Origin: Isoetes taiwanensis
Taxonomy: Eukaryota; Streptophyta; Lycopodiopsida; Isoetales; Isoetaceae
Direction of reading: 5' to 3'
Length of the DNA stretch: 64,000 nucleotides
NCBI GenBank assembly: GCA_021234155.1
Contig: JAJEKV010000111.1
Span: 812,968-876,967 of the forward strand
Shown here: in pieces, positions 21,686 to 31,209 of the stretch
How positions within the stretch are numbered: position 1 is the first letter of the stretch
Layout of the letters: every line of letters begins with the position of its first letter
The notes under the pieces: generated by a model
The model's input: only the letters and a program-made list of their open reading frames with translations
Told to the model about the DNA's origin: nothing
The model's database searches: none
Program-made: the position numbers and the translations under genes

Positions 21686-23166
21686 TGTGACGTCCCCTAT
21701 TCGTATACGATGCCCGCACCGTATACAAACGAGTTCATCCCCGCACCAGCTCCACACCGATCTGGGGCCCTCCACATATCAATCGTGGACCGCCTAGAGT
21801 CCACGATGGGAAGAGTGAAGGGGTCATTTTTTACCCCGCCTTCCTCGGGGCCTACCTAGGCTGCTTGAGGCGTAAACATACACGTTAGTAACATAACATC
21901 ATATATCCACCTCGAAGGGTGGCACATCAACATCTGCATAGACAAAGATCAGCACAATACAAAGGAAGTTCCTACCCAAGGCTCAGACACAGGGATGGAC
22001 TGACAAGCTTGGGCCTCCAGAGTTCATTGCGCATGAGAATCATGACAATGGATTGGGCTGGCATAAGAACATGGCATTGGGTTGTCCACTCCATCCGCCC
22101 CTCCTGTGCACACTTTGCAGAGTAGGTTGAAAAGTGTTGGGACCTGACTGTAGCCCGCCGGGTGCATAGCCAAAGGGGCTATTCCTGGGTTACATCTCCC
22201 CAGTCCCGATGGGGCAGGTAGAGATCACTCCCTCCAGAGATCTACATGCTGACCCAAGGTGACTAGAGGGCCACTGCCCTTATTCGACTTAACCCACTGG
22301 AAGGTGAACTCCACCCCACGGGTGTCGAGCCCATGCCTTACCCACACTCAGTGGCAAGCCATTAGACCTAGTCACTCTGATCCCCGGTAGGCCTTACACA
22401 CCAGAGGGATCGGTCAAGGGTCAGAACACGAACCTCATTCTAAGCCAGTCTGGCCCCTTCACCCACAACCAGGTGGGGTTCTTGTACACAGGCCGAAATC
22501 TAGTAATGCACTAAGAGGGACTATCTAGGAGCATCATCTACTAAGCTTCAAGTCTCTACCCCCCTTCCCAATACAATGAGTCCACAGAATACATCCGTCC
22601 ATCATATCAACATAAGTAATAAAGAACTAATCTATCTCATAGAGTTAGGTTCTTTAGTTAGAGTCAATCTTGGCTATTAAGGGTGACTTAATAGGCTGGA
22701 ATAAGGCTGGAATAAGGTTTATGCTATTCAATCGACCAAATACCTGATCCCTGGTTCACTCCTCTCGATCCGAAGGCGTCCATGTCTCTGTTCTGCTTCG
22801 AAATGCGGTCGGGAGGACGATCTGACAAGCTGGGGTGCACGGACAGATCGTGGGAGTTGGAATTGACTCCTCAGGCGCGCGAATCGGAGCTCGGAAGGTC
22901 TGTGGGCGAAAAAGGGGAATGTTAGGGTTTGGTGCCTTATGTAGGCTATCAGTTAGGTTTAGGGTTTCCATGACCCTTGGTCTACCTTTAATGGGTTAAA
23001 GGTCTAAAAGTGCGCGCATTGCTAAGTGTGCGCACCATTGCAAGTTGCCCCCTAGGGCGTCCTTGCTTGGGTGTATGTCGGCGTACACGTCGACTGGGCG
23101 GCGTGTACGCGTGACGGTGCAATACGGTATACGTCTTGAGACCGTATATCGTATTGGAACGTCACA
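21686..23166 (-). repeat. 5' LTR of chromovirus 1
   Basis: Begins TGTGACGTCCCC and ends AACGTCACA on the plus strand. It is the partner of 10,424-11,918. It neighbours the PBS, so it is the 5' LTR of this minus-strand element and would hold its promoter. Confidence 0.95.
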
Positions 23167-23607
23167 GCCGTCCATATCTAACCACCGTCAACACAATGAA
23201 CCACATCTTACATCTGTCGTCCGTGACAGAATCGAACAACAACAAGGAGAACAGATCCTGCCGTTTGTCACAGAATCAACAAGGAGAACAGATCGAAAAT
23301 TGCCTGCCGTTTGTGACAGAATCCAACAACAAAAACAGAACTATCACAGAATCGAACTACAGAAACAGATCTGAAATTGCAATACAGAATGAAAGTAAAG
23401 TAACATCCAAACATAAGATTGAAAATAAAACAGGGTTTATGATAACACAGCATTCATGAAAATCCCATGTACAAAGCTTGCTCTTCAAGTCACCCAAAGC
23501 AACACAACTCCACATCCTGCTGAAACATGGCTTCACACACAAGCAACCAAAGCAAGAAAACTGTACAAACAATAAGAGGTTCCATCACGACAGAAGACAA
23601 AGTCTGC

Positions 23608-23922
23608 TCATGCTCTCATAGTGCCAGGATGAGCAGCTGTAAGTTCATGAAGCTGCCGCAGCTTAGACAACAGCATGGCTCTGACATGATTTACCTCGCC
23701 TCTGAACACTCTTCTGTCCCGCACTGAAACCTCAATGTCTGGATCATCTACTGCAACCAAATCCTCCTCAAGGATCTCTACAGCATTAGTTAAAGCAACA
23801 GACAACGCATGCACAATTCGCCAAGTCTGCGATTTCATCCACTCGACATCAAAAAACGAAGCAACAAACACAGGAGCCACTGCTTCTACGACACGCCTCT
23901 CCACTGGTTCAACGTCCAACAC
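23608..23922 (-). CDS. Second ORF of HUH transposon copy A
   Basis: A 104-codon frame downstream of the nuclease gene. Its C-terminal two-thirds (HALSVALTNAVEILEEDLVA, then FRGEVNHVRAMLLSKLRQLHEL) is conserved in copy B with mainly conservative changes, so it is probably real. It looks all-helical. It could be a 3' exon of the nuclease gene: a good acceptor (TTGTGTTGCAG) precedes it, but joining to the nuclease frame yields a stop. Function unknown. Confidence 0.5.
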   Translation of the reverse strand: MLDVEPVERRVVEAVAPVFVASFFDVEWMKSQTWRIVHALSVALTNAVEILEEDLVAVDDPDIEVSVRDRRVFRGEVNHVRAMLLSKLRQLHELTAAHPGTMRA

Positions 23923-24065
23923 AATGAACGTGGAGAACAGAGGAGGAGGAGTGGCATCCCTCTCTCCTCCGGCTGCTCCGCCATCAACATCCGCCCCTGC
24001 AACACAAGATTCAAGTGATTAGCAAGCTGCAATGTGAACATGAACAATCAATTCAAAAGCTCATA

Positions 24066-25805
24066 CTATCCAATATCAAACGCAGGATCCGGCATATCTA
24101 AAGGAATATAGTCCTGGAAAAAGGGCAGGCTGCCATCTACAGGTGGAATAAAAGCGGGAGTTTCGTCACGATACTTCTCATCTGGAGGATAATCGACTAT
24201 GTCTACTCCATCATCGTCATCACCACTCCAATTTTCATCCTCTTCCAGCATTGTGTCCAGCTTGTTTAGCTCCGCACATGCCAGAGCATCATCCCAAAAT
24301 CTATGGCGCCTTTTACCCACTTTCTCTATGGGTTCTTCCCCGGGGGGCAATCCATAAATGATAGAAGCATGCCTCGGATCCAGGGTAAGTCTCCACGCAG
24401 CCTCTACTCTATAGTAACTGATTCTGGCTGAATTCCAAGGGAGGACCCACGCGCTCGACAAAAAGAACTTCCCAGTTCGCAACATCCGTGCAACCGTGTA
24501 GCACAGACTGGGAGTTCTCTGACGTCTCCCATGATATAATACAAAGTGGCTGCCACGACTGAGCAAATTTCTGTTATTCAAAATCACGCAATGTTTGATC
24601 TCACCCACACCGTAAAGTGCATATAAGTTCTTACCACGCTCAAGCTGCTCAGCAGTCACCTCCTTCATATGATTCGTATAATGCAATTTCCCAACATCTT
24701 TCAGACAGTAGTCGAGCATTCCTTCAAAACAGTGTAAACGCGTGTCCTTCAACGCTTTACACATAATCACTCCTCCTGGCGGGCGATGACCAGTTTGTCC
24801 AATCTAGAGCCTGCCTCAGACGAATATTCACAGCTGCTGGTGAGGTTGCAGCAACTCGAAATACACACTGCAGGTGTAAATGATCAAGTTCAGAACCCCG
24901 TTCTACAGCCACCATGCCTGCAAGGCAATCTGAGTCCAAGAACCTGCACATTCTAACGTAATGCTCTTCTACGATATTAGACCCGCTGATAGTTACTGTC
25001 ACACTCACGTCCAGCACGCTAGTTCTAGCTTCCCTCACTTCCTTCTGCATGCTTTTCCTCATCTCCTTCTCCTTTCTCTCCATACATTTCTTGTCTTCTC
25101 TCTCCTTCTTGAGTCTCTCCCGCTCTTCCTTCCTTTCTCTCTGCTTCTTCTCTCTTTCCACCTGCTTGTTCTCTCTCTCCACTTGTTTAAATCTTTTCCT
25201 CTCCTCCCTCTCAAACTGCTTTCTCTTCTTCTGCGCATCCCTCTGTCATTCTGCTCTCTAATTACAATGCTACTGTCCTTCCTTGGCCTGCCTCTCTTCT
25301 TAGACGGCTCACACACATTGCAGGCATCAGCTAGAAGACGCAAATTATATTCACCTCTCTTGGGTGACAGATGGAGCTGCTCAGAAGGCACCTCAACAAA
25401 TTTACTACGATGGAATATGGGATGGGAATCAAGGCACATGGAGTTATGCTCAGGCACAAAATGTATGGGCACAGCAGAAGGCATGCAATTCAATTCATGA
25501 TAATCATGGTTATGCTCAGCCACATTATTCATCTGCCCAGCAGAAGACAAGTAATCTAACCTCCCTCTAGCAACTCCAGCGCTGCTGCTCTCAGGAGGCC
25601 TCCCCTCCTCATCCAGGCAACCATTCATGCCCTGCATGCCCTGTTCCGATCTAACACTCCTAGCAAATCTCTTCAACATAGAAAGACTGTGGAACATACC
25701 TGTGTTGCCCTCCACAGATCCTTGGCTGCTCGGCATGGTGCTCAGATAGAACAAGAAACATACAAGCAGTTGAAAGATCCCAGTCTCTTTTCGGCCCAGC
25801 ATCAT
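24066..25805 (-). pseudogene. HUH nuclease (Replitron-type transposase), copy A, frameshifted
   Basis: Same protein as in copy B but split into three frames: 25,805-25,059 (N-terminus through the AT-hook KKRGRPRK), 25,182-24,757 (Lys/Glu-rich region and HUH motif DHLHLQCVF), and 24,770-24,066 (catalytic tyrosine motif DYCLKD to the C-terminal FDIG). Two frame changes break it. Unlike copy B, it reads through the position where copy B has an inserted stop (HASIIYGLPPGEEPIEK), so it preserves the longer C-terminus ending in an acidic tail. Confidence 0.8.
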
Positions 25806-26684
25806 CGCCAGGCATCACCAAATCCTCCCAGCCCGGAGCTGGTCTTCCTGGCATCGCCCATTCCATGCCATCAGTTCACGCTCATGTTCTTGCTATTTCA
25901 GGTTCCTCGCATCCCGACGTCCATTATCGTCCACAGCCCAATCGCAGGGCCAACAAAATTTACAGCAAAAAAAATTTGCCCCCACCCGACTGCTATATTC
26001 ATTGGGAAACCTACTCGCTCTACCCATCCTTACCTAATCGCTCTACCTAATTTCATTCAAAAAAAATTCCACCGTCCATATTTAACCATCATCGACGCAA
26101 TCAAGCACATCTCAACCTTACATCTGCCATTCATCACAGAATCGAACAACAACCGTTTTATCAGAGAATCCAACAAGGAGAACAGATCGAAAACTGCCTG
26201 CCGTCTACCACAGAATCCAACAACAAAAATAGATCGATCATTGCCTGCCATCTATCACATAATCCAACAACAAAAACAGATCGAAAATTGCAACACGGAA
26301 TGAAAGTAAAGTTATCGATCCAAACATGAGATTGAAAATAAAACAGGATTTATGATAACACAGCATTCATGAAAATTCCATGCACAAAGCTTGTTCTTCA
26401 CATCCTGCTCAAACCTCGCTTCCCACACAAGCAACCAAACACCTGATCCAAACATTACACAGAAAATAAGACACGATTTCTAATAATTGCATTCATTGGA
26501 AATAAGACAAGATTTCTGATAACATAGCATTCATGAAAATCCCATATACAAAGCTTGTTCTCCAAGTCACCCAAAGCAACACAACTCCACATACTGCTGA
26601 AACTTGGCTTCCCACACAAGCAACCAAAGCAACAAAACTGTACAGACAACAAGGGGCTCCATCACGACAGAAGATAAAGTCTGA

Positions 26685-27075
26685 TCATGCTCGCGTAGTG
26701 CTAGGATGAGCGGCTGCAAGCTCATAAAGCTGCCGCAGCTTAGACAAGAGCATCGCTTGGACATGATTCACTTCCCCTCTAAACACTCTTCTGCCCCGCA
26801 CTGAAACCTCAAACTCTGGATCATCTACTGCAACCAAAGCTTCTTCTAGGATATCTACAGCATTAGTTAAAGCAACAGACAACGCATGCACAGTTCGCCC
26901 AAGTCTGCGATTTCATCCACACAACATCAAAAAACGGAGCACAAACGTAGGAACCACCCCTTCTACGGCACGCCTCTTCGCATGTTCAATATCCAACGCA
27001 ATGAACGTAGAGAACGGAGGAGGAGGAGTGGCATCCCTCTCTCCCCTGGCAGCCCCGACATCAACATCCGTCCCT
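26685..27075 (-). pseudogene. Second ORF of HUH transposon copy B
   Basis: The C-terminal 68 codons (26,891-26,685) match copy A closely, including FRGEVNHVQAMLLSKLRQLYEL. The N-terminal part (to about 27,075) is in another frame, so the copy is frameshifted near 26,900. The same acceptor-like TTGTGTTGCAG lies just upstream. Function unknown. Confidence 0.5.
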
Positions 27076-27142
27076 GCAACACAAGATTCAATTGATTAGG
27101 AAGCTGCAACGTGAATAACAACAAACAATTCAAAAGCTCATA

Positions 27143-28878
27143 CTATCCAATATCAAAGGCAGAATCCGGCATATCTAAAGGAATATAGTCCTGGAAAAAG
27201 GACAGGCTGCCATCTACAGGTGGAATGAAAGGGGGAGTCTCCTCATGATACTCCTCATCTGGAGGATAATCGACTATGTCTACTCCATCATCGTCAGCAC
27301 CACTCCCATTTTCATCCTCTTCCAGCATTGCGTCCAGCTTATCTAGCTCCGCACATGCCAGAGCATCATCCCAAAATCTATGGCGCCTTTTACACACTTT
27401 CTCTATGGGCTCTTCCCCAGGAGGCAATCCATAAATGACGCATCACACGTCCTTGATAGAAGCATGTCTCGGATCCAGGGTAAGCCTCCACGCAGCCTCT
27501 ACTCTATAGTAACTGATTCTGGCTGAATTCCAAAGGAGGACCCACGCGCTAGATAAAACGAACTTCCCAGTTCGCAACATCCGTGCAATCGTGTAGCATA
27601 GACTGGGAGTTCTCTGCCTTCTCCCGTGATATAACACAAAGTGGCTCCCACGAATGAGCAAGTTTCTGTTATCCAGAACCACGCAGTGTTTTATCTTACC
27701 CGCACCGTACAGTGCATATAAGTTCTTACCACGCTCAAGCTGCTCAACAGTCACCTCCTTCATGTGATTCCTATAATGCAATTTCCCAACATCTTTCAGA
27801 CAGTAGCCGAGCATTCCTTTAAAACAGTGTAAACGCGTGTCCTTCAGCGCTTTACACATAATCACTCCACCTGGTGGACGATGGTTTGTCCAATCTAGAG
27901 CCTGCCTCAGACAAATTTTCACAGCTGCTGGCGAGGTTGCAGCAACTCGAAATACACACTGCAGATGTAAATGATCAAGTTCAGAACCCTGCTCTACAGC
28001 CACCATGCCTGCAAGGCAATCTGAGTCCAAGAACTTGCACACTCTGACGTAATGATCTTCTACTATATCAGACCCGCTGATAGTTACTGTCACACTCACG
28101 TCCAACACGCTCCTTCTAGCTTCCCAATGCATGCTTTTCCTCATCTCCTTTTCCTTTCTCTCCATATGTTTCTTGTCTCCTCTTTCCTTCTTCAGTCTCT
28201 CCCGCTCTTCCTTCCTTTCTCTCTGCTTTTTCTCTCTTTCCACCTGCTTGTTCTCTCTCTCCACCTGTTTAAATCTTTTCCTCTCCTCCCTCTCAAACTG
28301 CTTTCTCTTCTTCTGTGCATCCCTATCATTCTGCTCTCTAATTACAATGTCACTGTCCTTCCTTGGCCTGCCTCTCTTCTTAGACGGCTCACACGCATTG
28401 CATGCATCAGCTAGAAGACCCAAATTATATTCACCTCTCTTTGGTGACAGATGGAGCTGCTCAGAAGGCACTTCAACAAAATTACTACGATGGAAATTGG
28501 GATGGGAATCAAGGCACAAGGAGTTATGTTCAGGCACAAAATTCATGGGCACAGCAGAAGCATGCAATTCAATTCATGGGAAACATGGTTATGCTCAGCC
28601 ACAACATTCTTCAGCCCAGCAGCTCCCTCTAGCCTCCCTCTAGCAGCTCCAGCGCTACTGCTCTCAGGAGGCCTCCCCTCCTCATCCAAACAACCGTGCA
28701 TGCCCTGCATGCCCTGCCCTGATCTAACACTCCTAGCAATTCTCTTCAATATAGAAAGACTGTGGAACATACCTGTGTTGGCCTCCACAGATCCTTGGCT
28801 GCTCGGCATGGCGCTCAGACAAAATAACAAACGTACAAGCAGTTGAAAGATGCCACTCTCTTTTCGGCCCAGCAGCAT
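27143..28878 (-). CDS. HUH nuclease (Replitron-type transposase), copy B
   Basis: The main frame is 28,567-27,443 (374 codons). Residues 63-70 form an AT-hook (KKRGRPRK). About 80-150 is a Lys/Glu/Arg-rich coiled coil. The nuclease domain follows: SVTVTISG strand (158-165), H199-L-H201 metal-binding pair, and Y255-x-x-K258 catalytic motif (GYCLKD). These are the three Rep/HUH motifs with a single tyrosine. No Walker A follows, so no SF3 helicase. A further domain of about 110 residues is conserved with copy A. An 18-base in-frame insertion near 27,438 brings a TGA; the rest of the C-terminus lies at 27,427-27,143. An N-terminal piece (28,878-28,543) is in another frame. The enzyme would nick and join single DNA strands in the nucleus. 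Confidence 0.8.
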
Positions 28879-29089
28879 CGCCAGGCGTCACCCAATCCTC
28901 CCAGCCTGGAGCTGGTCTTCCTGGCATCGCCCATTCCATGCCATCAGTTCAGGCTCATGTTCTTGCTATTTCAGGCCCCTCTCATCCCGACGTCCAGGTT
29001 TGTCGACAGCCCAATCGCAGGGCCAACAAAATTAACACCAAAAAAATTTCCCCCCCCACCCGACCACTAGATTCATTGGGAAACCTACT

Positions 29090-29658
29090 CAAACAAAAGT
29101 CCAAACGCCCTAAAACGAAACCTATCCTTATACATGCCTAAAACGTTGCACACGCCACAGCTGACGTGGGTATTGAAGGCAAGTAAGTTTGAGTGACGCG
29201 GTTGTCCAAATGATAGCTTAGAATTGCACGAAATCGTGCATCTCAAAGTTAGGATGAGATTCCACTGCCGCGGACGGCAGTTCTCTGTTCCTGCCTTAAA
29301 AAAAATGAAACTGCCCCTGCTCGATTCCACTACAAAAAACTTCTCCGGCTGAATTGAAGTCGTGGAGCAAATCCGTCGGTGTTGAGGAGCACGTGTCAAA
29401 GATCTAGATCTGGTAATATCTTCCCACCGAATTGTCAAGGTCCATCCCCTGATAGTTATCCAGCAGTTCGTGGCTTCCCCAGCCTCTCCCCAACGCTCCA
29501 CATCATCTCCCCAAACCTAAACGCCTCTCCCCAATGCTCCACATCAACTTCCCAAACCTAAACTACCGCTGTTTGTAGAATCAGAGAGCAACTCTAGAAG
29601 TTTGTGATCATTCGATAACTCCAAAAGTTTGTAATCATTCGATTTGATTGGCTTACTA
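29090..29658. other. 3' flank of the small gene, unassigned
   Basis: No supported gene. A repeated CCCCAA(C/T)GCTCCACATCA phrase occurs at about 29,498 and 29,532, with another small repeat at 29,597-29,640. Confidence 0.4.
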
Positions 29659-30219
29659 CTAAAAGCCGGGCACTAACAGGTGCTCGTGGAATCTGGGCCT
29701 TGCATAAGATCTTTCTGCATCAGTAGAATTTTCCAGTAGAGAATCAGTAGATTCAGCAAGAACTTCAGAAGGATCTTCCGTGGCATCGTTTTTAGCCCCA
29801 TCATCCACTCCAGATAGCAAAACTACAAAAAAAAAAGTGAAAACTTAGTATCAGAAACAAAAAAAACATGAAAGATTTATGTTCTGGAAAAATGCAGAAC
29901 CTTCTTGCTTGAAAAAGTTGTCAGGATCAGGCTTCTTGCATTCCATTACAGCATCTTGCATAAAAAAAAAAAAAAAAAGTGAAAACTTAGCATCAGAAAC
30001 AAAAAAACATGAAAGAAATATGTTTTGGAAAAATCCAGAACCTTCTTGCTTGAAAAAGTCGCCAAGAACAGGCTTCTTGCTTTCCATTACAGCATCTTGC
30101 ATCAATCGATTACCATTACCCTCAGATGTCGGATTTGTAGCTCTAAAACCTGTTCTTGGAGAAGATCTTGCCTTTGGACGACAAAAATCAAGTTTGCCAC
30201 GACGCCCTGCGACAGCCAT
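29659..30219 (-). CDS. Small 3-exon gene with duplicated exon and PIP-box-like motif
   Basis: Three exons join cleanly: 30,219-30,042, 29,954-29,901 and 29,822-29,659, all with GT donors, AG acceptors and matching phases. They give 131 residues with an in-frame stop. The N-terminus is basic (VAGRRGKL, RPKARSSPRTG). Exon 1 ends with DAVMESKKPVLGDFFKQE, and exon 2 is a duplicate of that segment (DAVMECKKPDPDNFFKQE). The DNA of the two exons and the intron between them form a tandem repeat. KPVLGDFF fits the PCNA-interacting pattern (x-x-x-L-x-x-F-F) except for Lys in place of Gln; exon 2 lost the Leu. The C-terminal part is acidic and ends RPRFHEHLLVPGF. I do not recognise the family. Its neighbour is a DNA-damage checkpoint-like gene on the same strand. 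Confidence 0.65.
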
Positions 30220-30305
30220 AGTCTGCCGAGAATGCTTTGCGCCGGTAAAAAAAACGCATAGCGAGGAAAATGAACTAAAAAATTTTCCCCAACTATTATA
30301 TTGTT

Positions 30306-30388
30306 AGGGTAACATTTTTGGTCCAAAATTCCCCCTTTATCCAGTAAACCGCGATAAAGGGGGAATTTTGGACCAAAAATGTTACCCT
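30306..30388. mobile_element. Perfect foldback MITE, Stowaway-like
   Basis: Two 36-base arms, AGGGTAACATTTTTGGTCCA onward, are perfect reverse complements around an 11-base loop. Flanking TA on both sides fits a Tc1/mariner-type TA target duplication. The perfect arms suggest recent activity, or a hairpin RNA source. Confidence 0.8.
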
Positions 30389-30754
30389 AGTACGTCAACT
30401 TGCTATTGGTGCATATTGGTGCACAAGTTGATGAGAACAGTATAATTGCTAGGGGGGTGCACCATGCTAAAAAATCTATTCTATTCTATAATCAATTGGA
30501 TCATGGTCCACTATTGGTGACCATCCCGTAGCACCATTACCACCATTCGTAACGAGGAAAGCATGAACAAAACTGATTGTAAGTTTGAAATTTCGCTTCT
30601 CGTATCATCTTCAGTTCTTTTAAAGATTAGCAGAACGGCGAAAGTGGTTGAGTTGTCAAACGCTTGTTCATTGACGGAGAACGAAAAGAAGCTCCTGCAG
30701 TCCTCTGCTTTTGGCGTTTGGATAGTCCTCTGCTTTTGGTGTTTGAATAACACT
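30389..30754. other. Intergenic between two MITEs
   Basis: A 69-codon plus-strand frame at 30,563-30,772 has no recognised domain. A small duplication TCCTCTGCTTTTGGCGTTTG and TCCTCTGCTTTTGGTGTTTG occurs near 30,700-30,750. Confidence 0.35.
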
Positions 30755-30997
30755 AGGCACGGCCACATGTGACATTTTATTACCCCCCTCCATATACGTT
30801 TCCCTATACGGTAGAGGAGGGGGCCTCCAAAAAGAGGAGAACTCCTCTAAAAATGTCAAGGAAATGGTAAGGGAGGGGGCAAAAGAAGGGGTATGAAAAT
30901 GTGACCTCCACATTAAAGTGGGGCCCTCCACCCCCTAAATTTGAAAAAGGGGACAGAGACAGAGTGTACCTCAAAAAAGGGTCATGTGGCCGTGCCT
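30755..30997. mobile_element. MITE, 243 bp, 3-bp target duplication
   Basis: Ends AGGCACGGCCACATG and CATGTGGCCGTGCCT are inverted repeats. ACT flanks both sides (30,752-30,754 and 30,998-31,000). A 3-base duplication and short TIRs suggest a PIF/Harbinger-related MITE. No coding capacity. Confidence 0.7.
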
Positions 30998-31209
30998 ACT
31001 CGACCTTAATTTATGTGCTCACTTGGCCACTATTTCATATTTGGCTACAATAGAATGAAAAAGACTAGCAATTTATTATTCATAGGTTCATGATACATAA
31101 ATTGGATGTCCAGAACGCGTCCAATGAATCAAAGAAAAGCTTCCGAAATATGACTCCTGGAACTCGCATGGATAATCCTTAGATAGCCTTGGCTCTCTCA
31201 AAGTGATGC

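Larger units (their letters stand above)
10424..23166 (-). mobile_element. Chromovirus (Ty3/gypsy) 1, full length, with histone H3-like gene
   Basis: A 12.74-kb minus-strand LTR retrotransposon. LTRs of 1,495 and 1,481 bp begin TGTGACGT and end ACGTCACA (8-bp perfect inverted repeat). The 5-bp duplication GCCGT flanks it at 10,419-10,423 and 23,167-23,171. A tRNA-iMet primer site and a purine tract lie just inside the LTRs. Order on the minus strand: 5' LTR, PBS, two hairpins, H3-like gene, two hairpins, unknown gene, gag, protease-RT, RNase H, integrase with chromodomain, PPT, 3' LTR. The gag-pol part is typical chromovirus. The upstream 4.5 kb is extra. Frames are broken in several places, so it is not autonomous as sequenced. 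Confidence 0.95.
23167..26015 (-). mobile_element. HUH-endonuclease transposon (Replitron-like), copy A, main part
   Basis: Continuation of the element whose left end is at 10,264-10,423, split by chromovirus 1. It matches copy B (26,016-29,089) almost throughout. The shared right end reads through CAGCCCAATCGCAGGGCC (a small GCCC/GGGC stem) to CATTGGGAAACCTACT. It encodes a minus-strand one-tyrosine HUH nuclease and a second smaller frame. No helicase, RPA or capsid gene is present, which separates it from Helitrons and from CRESS-DNA virus insertions. Confidence 0.75.
26016..29089 (-). mobile_element. HUH-endonuclease transposon (Replitron-like), copy B
   Basis: About 3.07 kb, directly head-to-tail with copy A. 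The left end has the CGCTCTACC and CCTAATCGCTCTACCTAATT phrases and an A-rich run. The right end is the same CAGCCCAATCGCAGGGCC to CATTGGGAAACCTACT as copy A. It carries a nuclease frame and a second frame in the same arrangement. The exact termini are set by where copies A and B stop matching, with an uncertainty of a few bases. The tandem arrangement fits a rolling-circle or strand-transfer mechanism that reads past an end. Confidence 0.75.

Noticed and set aside
25049-25261. Leu/Ser-rich membrane-like frames (also 28,052-28,643)
   Set aside because: Antisense to the Lys/Glu-rich coiled coil of the HUH transposase.
24066-28878. Endogenous geminivirus or other CRESS virus Rep
   Set aside because: HUH and YxxK motifs are present, but there is no helicase Walker A motif, no coat protein and no nonanucleotide origin that I can see. 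An AT-hook and long coiled coil are not typical of Rep.
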